The position numbers were made by a program, and so were the translations under genes. 64,000 nucleotides of DNA from assembly GCA_903835685.1 (NCBI GenBank), contig CAILNX010000032.1, forward strand, positions 1 to 64,000, in the 5' to 3' direction. The stretch comes from an uncultured delta proteobacterium (GTDB lineage: Bacteria; Desulfobacterota; Desulfovibrionia; Desulfovibrionales; Desulfovibrionaceae). Position 1 is the first letter of the stretch; every line of letters begins with the position of its first letter. Below the pieces are notes generated by a model. It ran no database searches and had not been told where the DNA came from. It saw nothing but the letters and a program-made list of their open reading frames with translations. Positions 7,471-16,258 of the stretch are shown piece after piece.

Positions 7471-8040
7471 ATGAAAAAATCATTCGGCGCCAAGACCCTG
7501 GTTTTCCCGACGCCCACCTGGGTGGTCGGAACCTATGGCCCGGACGGACGGGCCAACGCCATGACCATAGCCTGGGGGGGCATCTGCTGTTCCAGCCCGC
7601 CCATGCTGGCCATTTCCCTGCGCAGGGCCACCCATTCCTACCAGTCCATCCTGGACCGCAAGGCCTTCACCATCAACGTGCCTTCCGAGGACCAGGTCAA
7701 ATTCGCCGACTATTTCGGCCTGGTCTCCGGCCGGGACACGGACAAGTTCGCGGTCTCGGGCCTCACCCCGGTGAAAGCGGGCCTGGTGGACGCGCCCATC
7801 ATCGAGGAATTCCCCCTGGTGGTGGAATGCCGCCTGGTCCAAGTCTTGGAGCTGGGCCTGCATACGCAATTCGTGGGTGAAATCCTGGATGTGCGCTGCG
7901 AGGAGGACCTGCTGAACGAGGCCGGAGTCCCGGACCCGGGCAAGGTCCGTCCGGTGGTCTACGCCCCTGAGGCAAGGGGCTATTATGGCCTGGGGAAGTA
8001 TCTCGGCCCGGCTTTTTCCCTAGGAAAATCAGTGAAGTGA
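7471..8040 (+). CDS. flr: Flavoredoxin (FMN-binding flavin reductase-like protein)
   Basis: The 189-residue protein belongs to the flavin reductase-like domain family and matches Desulfovibrio flavoredoxin in length and sequence style. In D. gigas this FMN protein transfers electrons and is needed for thiosulfate reduction. Visible family features are the N-terminal PTPTWVVGTYGPDGRANAMT segment, AISLRRATHSYQSI, and the INVPSEDQVKFADYFGLVSG stretch that contacts FMN. It is cytoplasmic, with no signal peptide. The ATG lies after GAGGGG. It stands alone between corA and a small hypothetical gene. A general flavin reductase role remains possible. Confidence 0.83.
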   Translation: MKKSFGAKTLVFPTPTWVVGTYGPDGRANAMTIAWGGICCSSPPMLAISLRRATHSYQSILDRKAFTINVPSEDQVKFADYFGLVSGRDTDKFAVSGLTPVKAGLVDAPIIEEFPLVVECRLVQVLELGLHTQFVGEILDVRCEEDLLNEAGVPDPGKVRPVVYAPEARGYYGLGKYLGPAFSLGKSVK

Positions 8041-8162
8041 AAATATATTGCAAAAATCATTGCACCCGGCCGGAAGAGAATATAGACAGAAGGTGAAACT
8101 GCAGGCCTGTGCCTGAAGCAAGGCGTCTGAACCGCTGACAGGGCCGCAGACAGGTGATCCGT

Positions 8163-8429
8163 ATGATGGAAGCATTGGGGCGCATAGAGCCGCGCTCTCC
8201 TCTGGAGCATGGGCGGGGGCCTCTGGACAACGAGGCCTTCCGGCAGGAGTTCCTGCTGCACTGCCGGTTGCTCATGGAATACTACGACGACCTGGGCCTG
8301 TTCGTGGACGGGTGGCCCGGGGTCAACCGCACCGTGGTGATCAGGATCGTCATCGACCAGGATGAGTCGGTCACTCTGGAAGAGGCCCTTGATTTTCTGC
8401 TCATCCTGGTCACCCACCGCTTGAACTGA
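8163..8429 (+). CDS. Small conserved-looking protein of unknown function
   Basis: This 88-residue acidic protein is not recognised. It has no signal peptide or membrane segment. The middle (LHCRLLMEYYDDLGLFVDGW) and the end (ESVTLEEALDFLLILVTHRLN) look helical, and codon use matches the host genes, supporting coding. The start is uncertain: ATG 8163, ATG 8166 or an in-frame GTG at 8154; none has a strong ribosome binding site. It lies between the flavoredoxin and a glycosyltransferase in the same direction, with about 110-120 bases on each side. Confidence 0.55.
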   Translation: MMEALGRIEPRSPLEHGRGPLDNEAFRQEFLLHCRLLMEYYDDLGLFVDGWPGVNRTVVIRIVIDQDESVTLEEALDFLLILVTHRLN

Positions 8430-8544
8430 ACCCGCTCCGGCGCGGGGCTCCCGCCGTCTTTTCCCTTCCCGGCCATGGACAAAAGACCCCCCTTGAGGCT
8501 ATGTGGAATCCACTCGGATTACACATATTCCCTCGGATGTCGGC

Positions 8545-9219
8545 ATGTCCCCAGGCCTTGAATTCTCCATCATCACCCCCACGGCCGGGCGCAGGCTGAA
8601 AGGTCTGGACCGGGCCATCGCCAGCGTGGAGGTGGCCCTGGCCGAAGCCAAAGGCCGCCTGGCCCCGGATGGTCTGGAAATGCTCATCGGGTTCGACGGG
8701 ACCCGGGGCGTGCGTCCCTTGCGCAGCCCGCCCTTCGTGCGCTGCCTGGACCTGCCCCTGGACAACGATTGGGGCAACGGCATCCGGCCCATCCTGCTGA
8801 AGGCCGCCAGGGGCCGACGGGTCCTGTTTCTGGACGACGACAACCAGCTCACGCCCCAGGCCTTGAACATCTATCTGGACCACCCCCAGACCGAACTTGT
8901 CATCGGCCGCATCGACACCTCCCAGGCCTTTGCCGACAAACCCTTTCTGCCCCAGATTCTCCCGGGCCAGAGCCTCATCCGCCAGGGCAACGTGGACCCT
9001 TTGTGTATCTGCGCCACCCGGGAACTGGTGGTGGACCGCTGCGGCAACTGGCAGCATTCGGGCTATCCGGCCGACTACCTGAATATCATCACCTTCTCCC
9101 GCAGGGCCAAATCCCAGGAAGTCATCGAGGCGGTGGTGGGCCTCTACGACGCGGGCCGGAACCTGGACCCCGAGGAAGGGGGGGACCGCCGCATGCTCCC
9201 CCACGAGACCCAGAAATGA
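8545..9219 (+). CDS. Glycosyltransferase family 2-like protein
   Basis: The 224-residue protein is a short GT-A fold enzyme. It begins with the typical FSIITPTAGR strand, has EMLIGFDG in the second strand, and carries a metal-binding DDD in RVLFLDDDNQLTP near residue 97. The acceptor-side WQHSGYPADYLN segment follows. GT-A enzymes use nucleotide-sugars and a divalent cation. I chose ATG 8545 because the family usually starts just before the first strand; a GTG at 8503 is in frame. No membrane segment is present, and no polysaccharide cluster surrounds it, so substrate and acceptor are unknown. Confidence 0.7.
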   Translation: MSPGLEFSIITPTAGRRLKGLDRAIASVEVALAEAKGRLAPDGLEMLIGFDGTRGVRPLRSPPFVRCLDLPLDNDWGNGIRPILLKAARGRRVLFLDDDNQLTPQALNIYLDHPQTELVIGRIDTSQAFADKPFLPQILPGQSLIRQGNVDPLCICATRELVVDRCGNWQHSGYPADYLNIITFSRRAKSQEVIEAVVGLYDAGRNLDPEEGGDRRMLPHETQK

Positions 9220-9259
9220 GCCGCATTTTTGGCCCCACCCCGCCCTGGGCCTCGCGGCT

Positions 9260-9649
9260 CTAGACGTTCAGCTTGTAGCCCAGGTCCACGTCGCAGGCCG
9301 CCTGCCCCCCGCGAATCCCCCAGTTCTCCAGGGGATTCTCCTTCACGATGACCATGCACTCGGCCGGGTCCAGGCCCAGGCCCAGGAGCCGGTCGGCCAG
9401 GGAGCGGTACAGGACCCGCTTGGCCGCAAGGGTCCGGCCCGGGAACACGGTCATCTCGATGAGCAGGAAGTCCGGGGAGCGGCCCTGGCTGACCTCGAAA
9501 TCCTCGGGTTCGTACTCCAGGACCCGCTGGAAGCGGTCGGTGTCCGGGGTCTTGAACCCGTCCACGATGGCCCCATGCACGGCGTCCAGGATGGACTTCT
9601 TCTGTCCGGGGGTGCGGCCTTTGCGCATGTGCACCACGACTTGGGGCAT
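9260..9649 (-). CDS. Tautomerase family protein
   Basis: This 129-residue protein has Pro directly after the start Met (MPQVVVHMRKG), the hallmark N-terminal catalytic proline of the 4-oxalocrotonate tautomerase/MIF superfamily. Further family features are the GRTPGQKKSILDAVHGAI helix and a TVFPGRTLAAKRVLYRSLA segment, matching the longer Tautomerase_2 subgroup. Such enzymes catalyse keto-enol tautomerisation or related chemistry; the substrate is unknown. The ATG at 9649 follows AAGGAG by five bases; the frame extends upstream but without a better start. A cupin gene precedes it by 31 bases in the same direction, so the two are probably cotranscribed. Confidence 0.8.
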   Translation of the reverse strand: MPQVVVHMRKGRTPGQKKSILDAVHGAIVDGFKTPDTDRFQRVLEYEPEDFEVSQGRSPDFLLIEMTVFPGRTLAAKRVLYRSLADRLLGLGLDPAECMVIVKENPLENWGIRGGQAACDVDLGYKLNV

Positions 9650-9680
9650 GGGGGTCTCCTTGGTCAGGGGTTGGGCGAAC

Positions 9681-10073
9681 CTAAATCCACTGCGCCTCCA
9701 CCGTGCGCTCGCCACCTGCGTCCCCGGTGTTTTTTGTGCCCGCTGGCTCGAACAGCAGGACCTCGGCAAAGTCCGGGGCCTCGGGCTTGTGCTCCACGCC
9801 AGCCGAGATGATGATGAATTCCCCGGGATTCACGGGCACGAGGCGGTCGCGCAAATGCATGACCAAGCGTCCGGCGTGGACCAGGAACATTTCGTCCTCG
9901 TATTCGTGGGCGTGCCAGATGAACTCGCCCTCAAGCCGGGCCAGCTTCACGTGCATGTTCCCGACCTGCCCGGCGATGGCCGGGTTCCAGGGCTTGGCGA
10001 TCATCTCGAAACCGTGGGTCAGGTTGAAGACCCGGACAGGGGCAGGGGTAGGGGCAGGGGAGGATGCGGGCAT
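9681..10073 (-). CDS. Cupin domain protein
   Basis: The 130-residue protein carries one conserved beta-barrel (Cupin_2): residues 49-70 include FIWHAHEYEDEMFLVHAG, giving the His-x-His and Glu metal ligands, and GEFIIISAGVEHKPEA supplies the distal His. It probably binds a divalent metal and acts as a small isomerase, dioxygenase or sensor; the substrate is not evident. ATG 10073 follows AGGAG; an upstream in-frame start at 10136 would add an Arg-rich tail lacking support. The first 15 residues are Pro/Ala-rich. It is followed 31 bases on by the tautomerase, suggesting related roles in small-molecule processing. Confidence 0.82.
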   Translation of the reverse strand: MPASSPAPTPAPVRVFNLTHGFEMIAKPWNPAIAGQVGNMHVKLARLEGEFIWHAHEYEDEMFLVHAGRLVMHLRDRLVPVNPGEFIIISAGVEHKPEAPDFAEVLLFEPAGTKNTGDAGGERTVEAQWI

Positions 10074-10214
10074 GTTCGCTCCTGGTCGGGATCGGGTGCG
10101 GCCCGGGGAATCCCCGGGCGCCGTGGCTGAAAGCATAGCCCAGGGGTTCGGCCTTGGGCAAGGGCGGGATCGCCAGGAGGCGCGGCAGAAGAGGCGGCGA
10201 CTGAGGGCGCGGGG

Positions 10215-13200
10215 CTAATCCCCGGCCCCCACCAGCACCACCCCGTCCCGGCGTTCGGCCGCGTCCAGGCGGCGCAGCAGGTCCTTTTTCCACTTGGGGC
10301 CGCCGCTGGCCAGAGCCAGGTACTCCAGGGCGTGCAGGACCGGGTTGTGGCGGCGCATCTGCATGAGCGAGCGCTTGATGCCCACCTTGCAACTCGGGCA
10401 GCCCACCAGCACCGGGGTGTTCTTGGGCGAGTCGGCCAGGTCCTGGTCCAACTGTTCCTTCTTGCGCTGGCGCAGGTGGTTGTAGATGTGCGGGCTGGTC
10501 ATGGCCCCCAGGCCCGACTCCCCGCAGCAGAAGGGGGACAGGGCCGTCTCGGTGTGCAGGTAGTCGGCCAGGGCCTTGCGGTAGCCTTCGGCGGCCTTGG
10601 CCCCGGGCAGGCCCGAGAACTCGGCGTGGCAGGCGGCGTGGAAGATGAGCTTGTCCTCGTCGCCCAGGCGGTGGCGGAAGCGGAAGAGGCCCTGGGGTTT
10701 GTCCCGCTCCTCGGGCTCGGGCAACCGGGTCAGCACGTACTGGGACACGTCCTGGTAGTCCAGGGTCAGGCCGGTCTCCTGCTCCAGCCCGAAGCGGCCC
10801 ACGGCCTCCCGGCAGGTCCCGCAGGAGGTGAGCACGGTGTCGATCTTCCATCCGGCCACCCCGGCCTTGGCCAGGGTCTCGTGCACGGCCTGGACCGCGC
10901 GGTGGGTGTTGGTGTTGTAGGCCTCCACCAGTCCTGAGGCCAGCAGGGGATAGCCGCAGCACAGGTGCCGGTCGGGCAGGGCCACCCGGGTTCCGGCCTT
11001 GAGCAGCAGGTAGAGGGCGGCCATGCCGATGGACCGGGAGAAGAGCGAGGCCCCGCAGCCCGGGAAATAGAAGACGTCCTGTCCGACTGGCTGGCCCATT
11101 TGCCGACCCATTTCAGGGCCAGTCTCCTGGGGCTGGAACAGCGAGGCCCCGCCCAGGTCCAGGATCTCGGCCAGGTTGCGGAAGTCCAGGTGCGGCCCGG
11201 GTCCCTGGAACAGGGGATTTTCGGCCCGCTTGCGCCACAGGCTGGGGATGAGGCTTAAGGCCTTGTTCTGGGCGGCCTGGCCCACGGACAGGAGCTTGGC
11301 CGCCTTGGGCAGGCGCTCGGCCGGGTCCATGGCCAGGAACTGGAGGGCGCGGGTCTTGACCGGGTGCCCGCCCTGGCCCTTTTCCTCCAGAAAGGCGCGC
11401 ATGAGCAGGGCGGCCTTGGCCGAATCGATCTTGATGGGGCAGACGGCCGTGCATTTCCCGCAGGCCGTGCAGTGGTCCATGATGTCCCGCATCTCGCCCA
11501 AGAGGCCCTCGTCCGGGCGGCCGTCCTTGTGCTGGGAATAGTAGATGGCCTCGGTGAGCGCGCCCAGGGCGATGTTCTTGTTGCGCGGATGGTACATGAG
11601 CCCGGCCTGGGGGTGGTACATGGCGCAGGCCTGCTTGCATTTGCCGCAGCGGGTGCAGGCCTGGATGTTGCGCAAAAGCTCGGTGAGCCGCTCCTTGTCC
11701 TTGAGGGCCGTGGTGTCCAGGTCCTGGATCAGGCGGTTGAAGGAGAAGGTGTAGGGCTGGCGGGGCAGGATGCGTTGGGTCAGCTTGCCCGGGTTGAGCA
11801 CCCCGGCCGGGTCCACCCGGCGCTTGTACTCGCGCAGGGCCGCGATCTTCTCGTTGCTCAAGAACCCGATCTTGGTGATGCCCACCCCGTGCTCGCCGGT
11901 GATCTCCCCGCCCAGGCTCAAGACCTCGCGGAAGACCTCGTCCACGGCCTCGTAGGCCTGGGCCAGCATGTCCGGGTCATTGGAGTTCACCGGCAGGTTC
12001 ACGTGGCAGTTGCCGTCGCCCGCGTGCATGTGGTTGGCGATCTCGATGCGGGTGGCCACCAGGTCCTTGTGGATGCGCTCAATGGCCCGGTCCTGCTTGG
12101 GGAAGCGGTTGCGCAGGTCCTGGAAGAAGTAATAGACCTGGGCCTCGAACTCCTGGTCCGAGATGTCCTTGGCCGTCAGCTTCTTTTTCAGGATGTTGAA
12201 GGCCACCTCCCGCTCCATCTCGATGAATTCGTCGTCGGCCGGGACCCCGGGCAGTTCGCTGGCCCGGTTCAGGGCCTTGCGGTAGGCCTTGGCCAGGTAG
12301 ATGAGGTTCAGGTTCTCCAGAAACCCCGAGAAGTCCGGCACGCTGTCCAGGGGGATGACCACGTCTTCGTTGATCTTGAATCCCGAGGTGCGCCGGGCGA
12401 TGGCCGAGAGCTTGTGCCGGTCCTCCCAGAAGACCTCGGCCTGGCGGTCGTCCATGGCCACGAAGATGTCCACGTTGTCAAAGGGCTCGGCGATGTCCAC
12501 CACGTCCATGACCGCCTGGTCGATGGCGGCCTGGTCCCCGGAGTCGAGCTGGAGGATGAGCACCGAGATGGGGTCGCCCTCATACGTGGTGGATTTCTTC
12601 TTGTATTCGATGGCCTTGACGTATTTGGCCCCGAACTCCTCCAGGGCCGAGATCTTGACCTTGTCCCCGGCCGCCCGGATGAGGTCGCGCAAACGCACCA
12701 CTTCCCGGATGACCAGCATGGCGTTGTGCATGGACCGGCCGAAAAACTCCAGGCACAGGGTGCGGGAAATGGCTGGTTTCTCGTGCAGCAGGAAGCAGGC
12801 GTCGATGATGATCCCGTCCACGCCCTCTTTCTGCACCCCGGGCAGGCCGCCCAGGTATTTGTTGGTCACGTCCTTGCCCAGGCCGGTCTTGCGCACCTCG
12901 GCCCCGCTCAAGGTGATGGTGTCCCGGACTTGGCCGTTCTCCCCGCAGACCTCGAACACCGAGACCTCGTCCGGAAAAATCTTGTGCCCGGGGTGGTCCT
13001 TGCGGCGTACCTCGATGAGTTCGCCCTGGGCCGAGACCATGCGGAAGGACAGGATGTTGTCGATGGTGGTGCCGTACTCGAAGGCAAAGGGGCCGCCGGA
13101 GTTCTCGGAGATGTTCCCGCCCAGCGACGAGGCCGCCTTGGAGGCCGGGTCCACGGTGAGCAGCAGGCCCTTGGCCTCGGCGGCCTTGATGGCCTGCAGG

Positions 13201-13838
13201 GTGATGACCCCGGCCTGGGCGCAGAGGCTGTGGGCCTCGGGGTCCACGGAGATGATTTTTTTCAGTTTGGAGAGGCTCAAGACCACGGTGCGGGCCGAGG
13301 AGGGGATGGCCCCGCCGGTGAGCCCGGTGCCGCCCCCGCGCGGGATGATCCCGAAGCCCATCTCGTTGGCCAGGAGCACCACCTTGCGCACGTCCTCGGC
13401 ATTGTCCGGCAGGAGCACGGCCATGGGCAGCTCCAGGCGCAGGTCCGTGGCGTCCGTGGCGCACTCCACCAGGGAGTTGGGCCGGGTGACCATGGCCTCG
13501 GCCGGCAGGATGCGGGCCAGGCGCTGCAGGAGATTGGCCTTGAAGGCCGCGTCCGCGTCAAAGGAGGCCCAGAAGGCGTCCACGGCCTGGGCCAGGACCG
13601 TGGGATAGTCCCCGGACAGGGAGGGCCGGGCGATGTTCAAGCGTCGGGCCACGGATTCCCGGACCCAGGCCGGGTTCACAAAGGGGTTGTAGCGCACCAA
13701 AAAAAGTTCGCAGGCCAGGCTTGCGGCCAGTTCATGCACGCTGGTGGGCCAGCTTTCGTAGGCGTCGGCAGTGAGCCCGAAGACCCGGGTGAGCAGGTCT
13801 TCGTCGGAAATGGAAATATGTGGGCCGAGTTGCGGCAT
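10215..13838 (-). CDS. FAD-linked oxidase / Fe-S / cysteine-rich domain fusion (D-lactate dehydrogenase-like)
   Basis: This very large 1207-residue oxidoreductase joins three modules. FAD-binding_4 (about 140-285) shows GIIPRGGGTGLTGGA; the FAD-oxidase C-terminal domain (about 300-700) contains HAGDGNCHVN and GEHGVG. Two 4Fe-4S sites follow, CTRCGKCKQACAMYHP (about 729) and CTACGKCTAVCPIKID (about 790). Two cysteine-rich CCG domains end the protein (HLCCGYP near 961, FCCGESG and GCPSCK near the end). Similar fusions in Desulfovibrio are thought to oxidise D-lactate or other 2-hydroxy acids and pass electrons to the quinone or a cytoplasmic acceptor. I chose ATG 13838, preceded by GGAGG; the open frame extends 300 bases upstream into the glycosyltransferase gene and is rejected. 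Confidence 0.88.
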   Translation of the reverse strand: MPQLGPHISISDEDLLTRVFGLTADAYESWPTSVHELAASLACELFLVRYNPFVNPAWVRESVARRLNIARPSLSGDYPTVLAQAVDAFWASFDADAAFKANLLQRLARILPAEAMVTRPNSLVECATDATDLRLELPMAVLLPDNAEDVRKVVLLANEMGFGIIPRGGGTGLTGGAIPSSARTVVLSLSKLKKIISVDPEAHSLCAQAGVITLQAIKAAEAKGLLLTVDPASKAASSLGGNISENSGGPFAFEYGTTIDNILSFRMVSAQGELIEVRRKDHPGHKIFPDEVSVFEVCGENGQVRDTITLSGAEVRKTGLGKDVTNKYLGGLPGVQKEGVDGIIIDACFLLHEKPAISRTLCLEFFGRSMHNAMLVIREVVRLRDLIRAAGDKVKISALEEFGAKYVKAIEYKKKSTTYEGDPISVLILQLDSGDQAAIDQAVMDVVDIAEPFDNVDIFVAMDDRQAEVFWEDRHKLSAIARRTSGFKINEDVVIPLDSVPDFSGFLENLNLIYLAKAYRKALNRASELPGVPADDEFIEMEREVAFNILKKKLTAKDISDQEFEAQVYYFFQDLRNRFPKQDRAIERIHKDLVATRIEIANHMHAGDGNCHVNLPVNSNDPDMLAQAYEAVDEVFREVLSLGGEITGEHGVGITKIGFLSNEKIAALREYKRRVDPAGVLNPGKLTQRILPRQPYTFSFNRLIQDLDTTALKDKERLTELLRNIQACTRCGKCKQACAMYHPQAGLMYHPRNKNIALGALTEAIYYSQHKDGRPDEGLLGEMRDIMDHCTACGKCTAVCPIKIDSAKAALLMRAFLEEKGQGGHPVKTRALQFLAMDPAERLPKAAKLLSVGQAAQNKALSLIPSLWRKRAENPLFQGPGPHLDFRNLAEILDLGGASLFQPQETGPEMGRQMGQPVGQDVFYFPGCGASLFSRSIGMAALYLLLKAGTRVALPDRHLCCGYPLLASGLVEAYNTNTHRAVQAVHETLAKAGVAGWKIDTVLTSCGTCREAVGRFGLEQETGLTLDYQDVSQYVLTRLPEPEERDKPQGLFRFRHRLGDEDKLIFHAACHAEFSGLPGAKAAEGYRKALADYLHTETALSPFCCGESGLGAMTSPHIYNHLRQRKKEQLDQDLADSPKNTPVLVGCPSCKVGIKRSLMQMRRHNPVLHALEYLALASGGPKWKKDLLRRLDAAERRDGVVLVGAGD

Positions 13839-13927
13839 GGGTCCTCCGGAACGAAAACGGGCGCGTCTGGGGCGCGCCCGGAGAGGGGGAAATATAGGGC
13901 TGGGGAGGCCAGTTGGCAAGGGGCGGC

Positions 13928-14899
13928 CTAAACGGCGTTCTCGTAAGCCTCGGCCAGATGCAGGGCCACCTTGCGGTCGGACCAGCAGTTCTCCATGAAG
14001 GTCCGGCTGGCCGCGCCAATGGCTGCAACGCGGGCCGGGTCGGCGGCCAGGCCGCGCAGGGCCGCGCGCAGCTCCTCCCGGTTCCGGGCCACCACCCAGG
14101 GCAGGTCTTCGGTCCCGGCGAACTCCCGGATGCGGGCCGTGTTCCACTCGTCAAGGCCCGCGATGACCGCCAGGCCCTGGCTCAAGCCCTCCAGGCTGCT
14201 CACCCCGTAGTACCCCTGCATGTGGTCGAAGAGCACGTGGCACTCCCGCTTGCGGCGCAGGCAGAGGGCATTGGGCACGTCGTCCATGAGGTCCAGAGCC
14301 AGGGCCAGCCCAACGGCCTGTTCCTCGGCCACCACGGCCAGGAGGTCGTCGGTGTTTTTCAAGTCCTTGCGGGTGGGAGAATGGGCGATGCGCAGGGGGG
14401 AGTCGGGCCGGGCCGCGCGTTCGGTCGGGCTTAAAGGCATGAGCAGCGGGGCGTGGATGGGCACCAGGTTGGGCTGCCAGCGGGCCATGGGAAAGGGCTT
14501 CATCAGGTCCGGGGTGCTCACCAGGATGTTTGTGCGGCCCAGGCGCTCGTACTTGGCGATGTATTTCCCCGGGTCCGAGCGGTAGTCCGGGTGGCCGTGG
14601 TGGTGGTGCAGGATGCGCTTCCCGGCCATGAAGTCGGCGGGCAGAAAAGGCCCGATGCGCAGGTTCTCGTCAGCGGTCATGTGGAAATGAAAGAGGTCGG
14701 CCCGGCGCAGCAGGTCCTCCACCTCGCCCAGGCGCTCGGTCGGCAGTTTGGGCAGGAAGATGTCCTCCTCCCAGGCGTGGGTGTACCGGGACTCCAGGGT
14801 GATGAGCCGCACCCGGTGGGGGGTGTGGGCGTTTGTGGCCTTGCAGAACCCGATGGCGGTCCCGGCCGGGTCGTTCACGGCCATCATCAGGATGTTCAC
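13928..14899 (-). CDS. GT-B fold glycosyltransferase
   Basis: This 323-residue protein starts at a GTG eight bases after GGGAGA. The N-terminal Rossmann half has a His-rich segment (RILHHHHGHPDYRSDPGKYI) where acceptor binding is expected. The C-terminal half carries the GT4-like donor-site pattern GYYGVSSLEGLSQGLAVIA followed by a variable tail ending with an Ala/Glu-rich helix. No membrane segment is present. It begins 12 bases after the stop of an ATP-grasp gene, so both are cotranscribed. The pair suggests modification of a cell-surface or secondary metabolite, but the substrate cannot be read from sequence. Confidence 0.75.
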   Translation of the reverse strand: MNILMMAVNDPAGTAIGFCKATNAHTPHRVRLITLESRYTHAWEEDIFLPKLPTERLGEVEDLLRRADLFHFHMTADENLRIGPFLPADFMAGKRILHHHHGHPDYRSDPGKYIAKYERLGRTNILVSTPDLMKPFPMARWQPNLVPIHAPLLMPLSPTERAARPDSPLRIAHSPTRKDLKNTDDLLAVVAEEQAVGLALALDLMDDVPNALCLRRKRECHVLFDHMQGYYGVSSLEGLSQGLAVIAGLDEWNTARIREFAGTEDLPWVVARNREELRAALRGLAADPARVAAIGAASRTFMENCWSDRKVALHLAEAYENAV

Positions 14900-14911
14900 G
14901 CGAAAATCTCC

Positions 14912-16069
14912 CTAGGCCAGGATGTCCCGGGCGGCCTCGCGCACCTCTTCCAGGTCCGGCGAGCGCAGGATGTAGCCGTAGTCGCCGAGCACCCGGCTGA
15001 AGACCGAGAACATGCGTTCGTGGTGCACCACCAGGCCGTGGTGGCGGCCCAAAATGGTCTCGTGGGAACTGGCGTACTCCCGGGAGAACCTTCGGCCCAC
15101 GTAGCCGCAATAATAGGGCCAGGCGGGCTCGGCCTCGAAGCGGTTGCGGGTGACCACGCTGGCCCACTCCTGGTACATGTCGATGTCATTGGCGTAGTTG
15201 AACATGTCCGTGGCCAGGCCGATGGGCGGGCGGGGATTGGCGTCCAGGGCCAGAAGCCCCCCGCCCGAGCGGACCCGGAAGAATTCCAGATGGAAGAAGC
15301 ACTCCCGGATGTCCAGGGCGGCCAGGGCCTGGCGGCCCAGCCGGTCCAGGTCCGCCGGAATCTTCCGGCAGGTGTGGTAGAACAGATCCCGGTCGCCCCG
15401 GGCCACTTCCAGGATGCCGGAGCCGAAGCACAGGGCGGCGGTGAACACCGGCTGCCCATCCTGGTCGGCCAGGCCGTCGAAACTCCACAGGTCCCCGTCC
15501 ACGAACTCTTCCAGGAGGTAGGCGCCCGGGGCCTTTTCCCGGAAAAAGCGGTCCAGATCGGCCTCGTCCTCCAGGGTCAGGACTGCGGACGCGCCCATGC
15601 CCACGTCGGGCTTGGCGATCAGGGGATAGCCCCAGCGCCGGGCCAGGGTCAGGGCCTGGCCCAGGTCCGTGGCCAGTTCTCCCCGACAGGTGGGGACCCC
15701 GGCCTGGCGGAACAGGGCCTTCATCCGGGACCGCCGCAGGATGGCGTCCAGGTCCTTGGGGCGCGGGCCGAAGAGGTTGAAGTCCTCGCGCAAGGACGCC
15801 TCGGTGCGCATCCAGTATTCGTTGTGGGACTCCACCCGGTCCAGGCGGCCGTGACGGTGGGTGAAATAGCCCAAGGCCCGCAGGACCTGGTCGTCGTCCA
15901 GCAGGGACTCCACCCGGTAGTATTCGGTGAGCGAGGCCTTGAGATCGGCCCGCAGACTGTCGTAAGCCTCGTCCCCCAGGCCCAGGACATGGACCCCCTG
16001 GCTGTGCAGGGCCATGCAGAACTGGGCGTTGTTGGGCGGAAAATTGGGCGAAATATAGACAACGTTCAT
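14912..16069 (-). CDS. ATP-grasp enzyme of unknown substrate
   Basis: The 385-residue protein has an N-terminal pre-ATP-grasp part (NVVYISPNFPPNNAQFC) and a central ATP-grasp fold: YPLIAKPDVGMGASAV for the phosphate loop, AYLLEEFVDGDLWSFDG for adenine contact, and HLEFF with LLALDANPRPP for the Mg-binding Glu and Asn. Such enzymes join a carboxylate, through an acyl phosphate, to an amine or thiol. The C-terminal 90 residues (from about 295) carry many aromatic and His residues. The ATG at 16069 follows GGGGGGA; the longer upstream frame is in the divergent ilvE leader. Its pairing with a glycosyltransferase hints at a small peptide or sugar-conjugate pathway. Confidence 0.8.
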   Translation of the reverse strand: MNVVYISPNFPPNNAQFCMALHSQGVHVLGLGDEAYDSLRADLKASLTEYYRVESLLDDDQVLRALGYFTHRHGRLDRVESHNEYWMRTEASLREDFNLFGPRPKDLDAILRRSRMKALFRQAGVPTCRGELATDLGQALTLARRWGYPLIAKPDVGMGASAVLTLEDEADLDRFFREKAPGAYLLEEFVDGDLWSFDGLADQDGQPVFTAALCFGSGILEVARGDRDLFYHTCRKIPADLDRLGRQALAALDIRECFFHLEFFRVRSGGGLLALDANPRPPIGLATDMFNYANDIDMYQEWASVVTRNRFEAEPAWPYYCGYVGRRFSREYASSHETILGRHHGLVVHHERMFSVFSRVLGDYGYILRSPDLEEVREAARDILA

Positions 16070-16258
16070 ACGTCCCCCCGGCCGTGGCCTTTCTGACGGA
16101 TTTTCAAGGCTTACCTCGTTTTTTCGTGGGATACAAGGCGTCCCGGCCCTCTTTGGCCCCGGGCCACCTTGACCTTGCGGCCCTGATTCTTTAGCGTGCC
16201 GGGACCGCCGGGTGCAGAATTCCGGCAGGTCCAAGACCAGCCGAAGAGGGAGAAGCAC

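Noticed and set aside
11364-13931. 855-codon open frame on the plus strand opposite the FAD/Fe-S gene
   Set aside because: Its composition (Val, His, Gly, Gln-rich with no domain pattern) is what a GC-rich third-position gene gives on the opposite strand. No ribosome binding site and no known motif.
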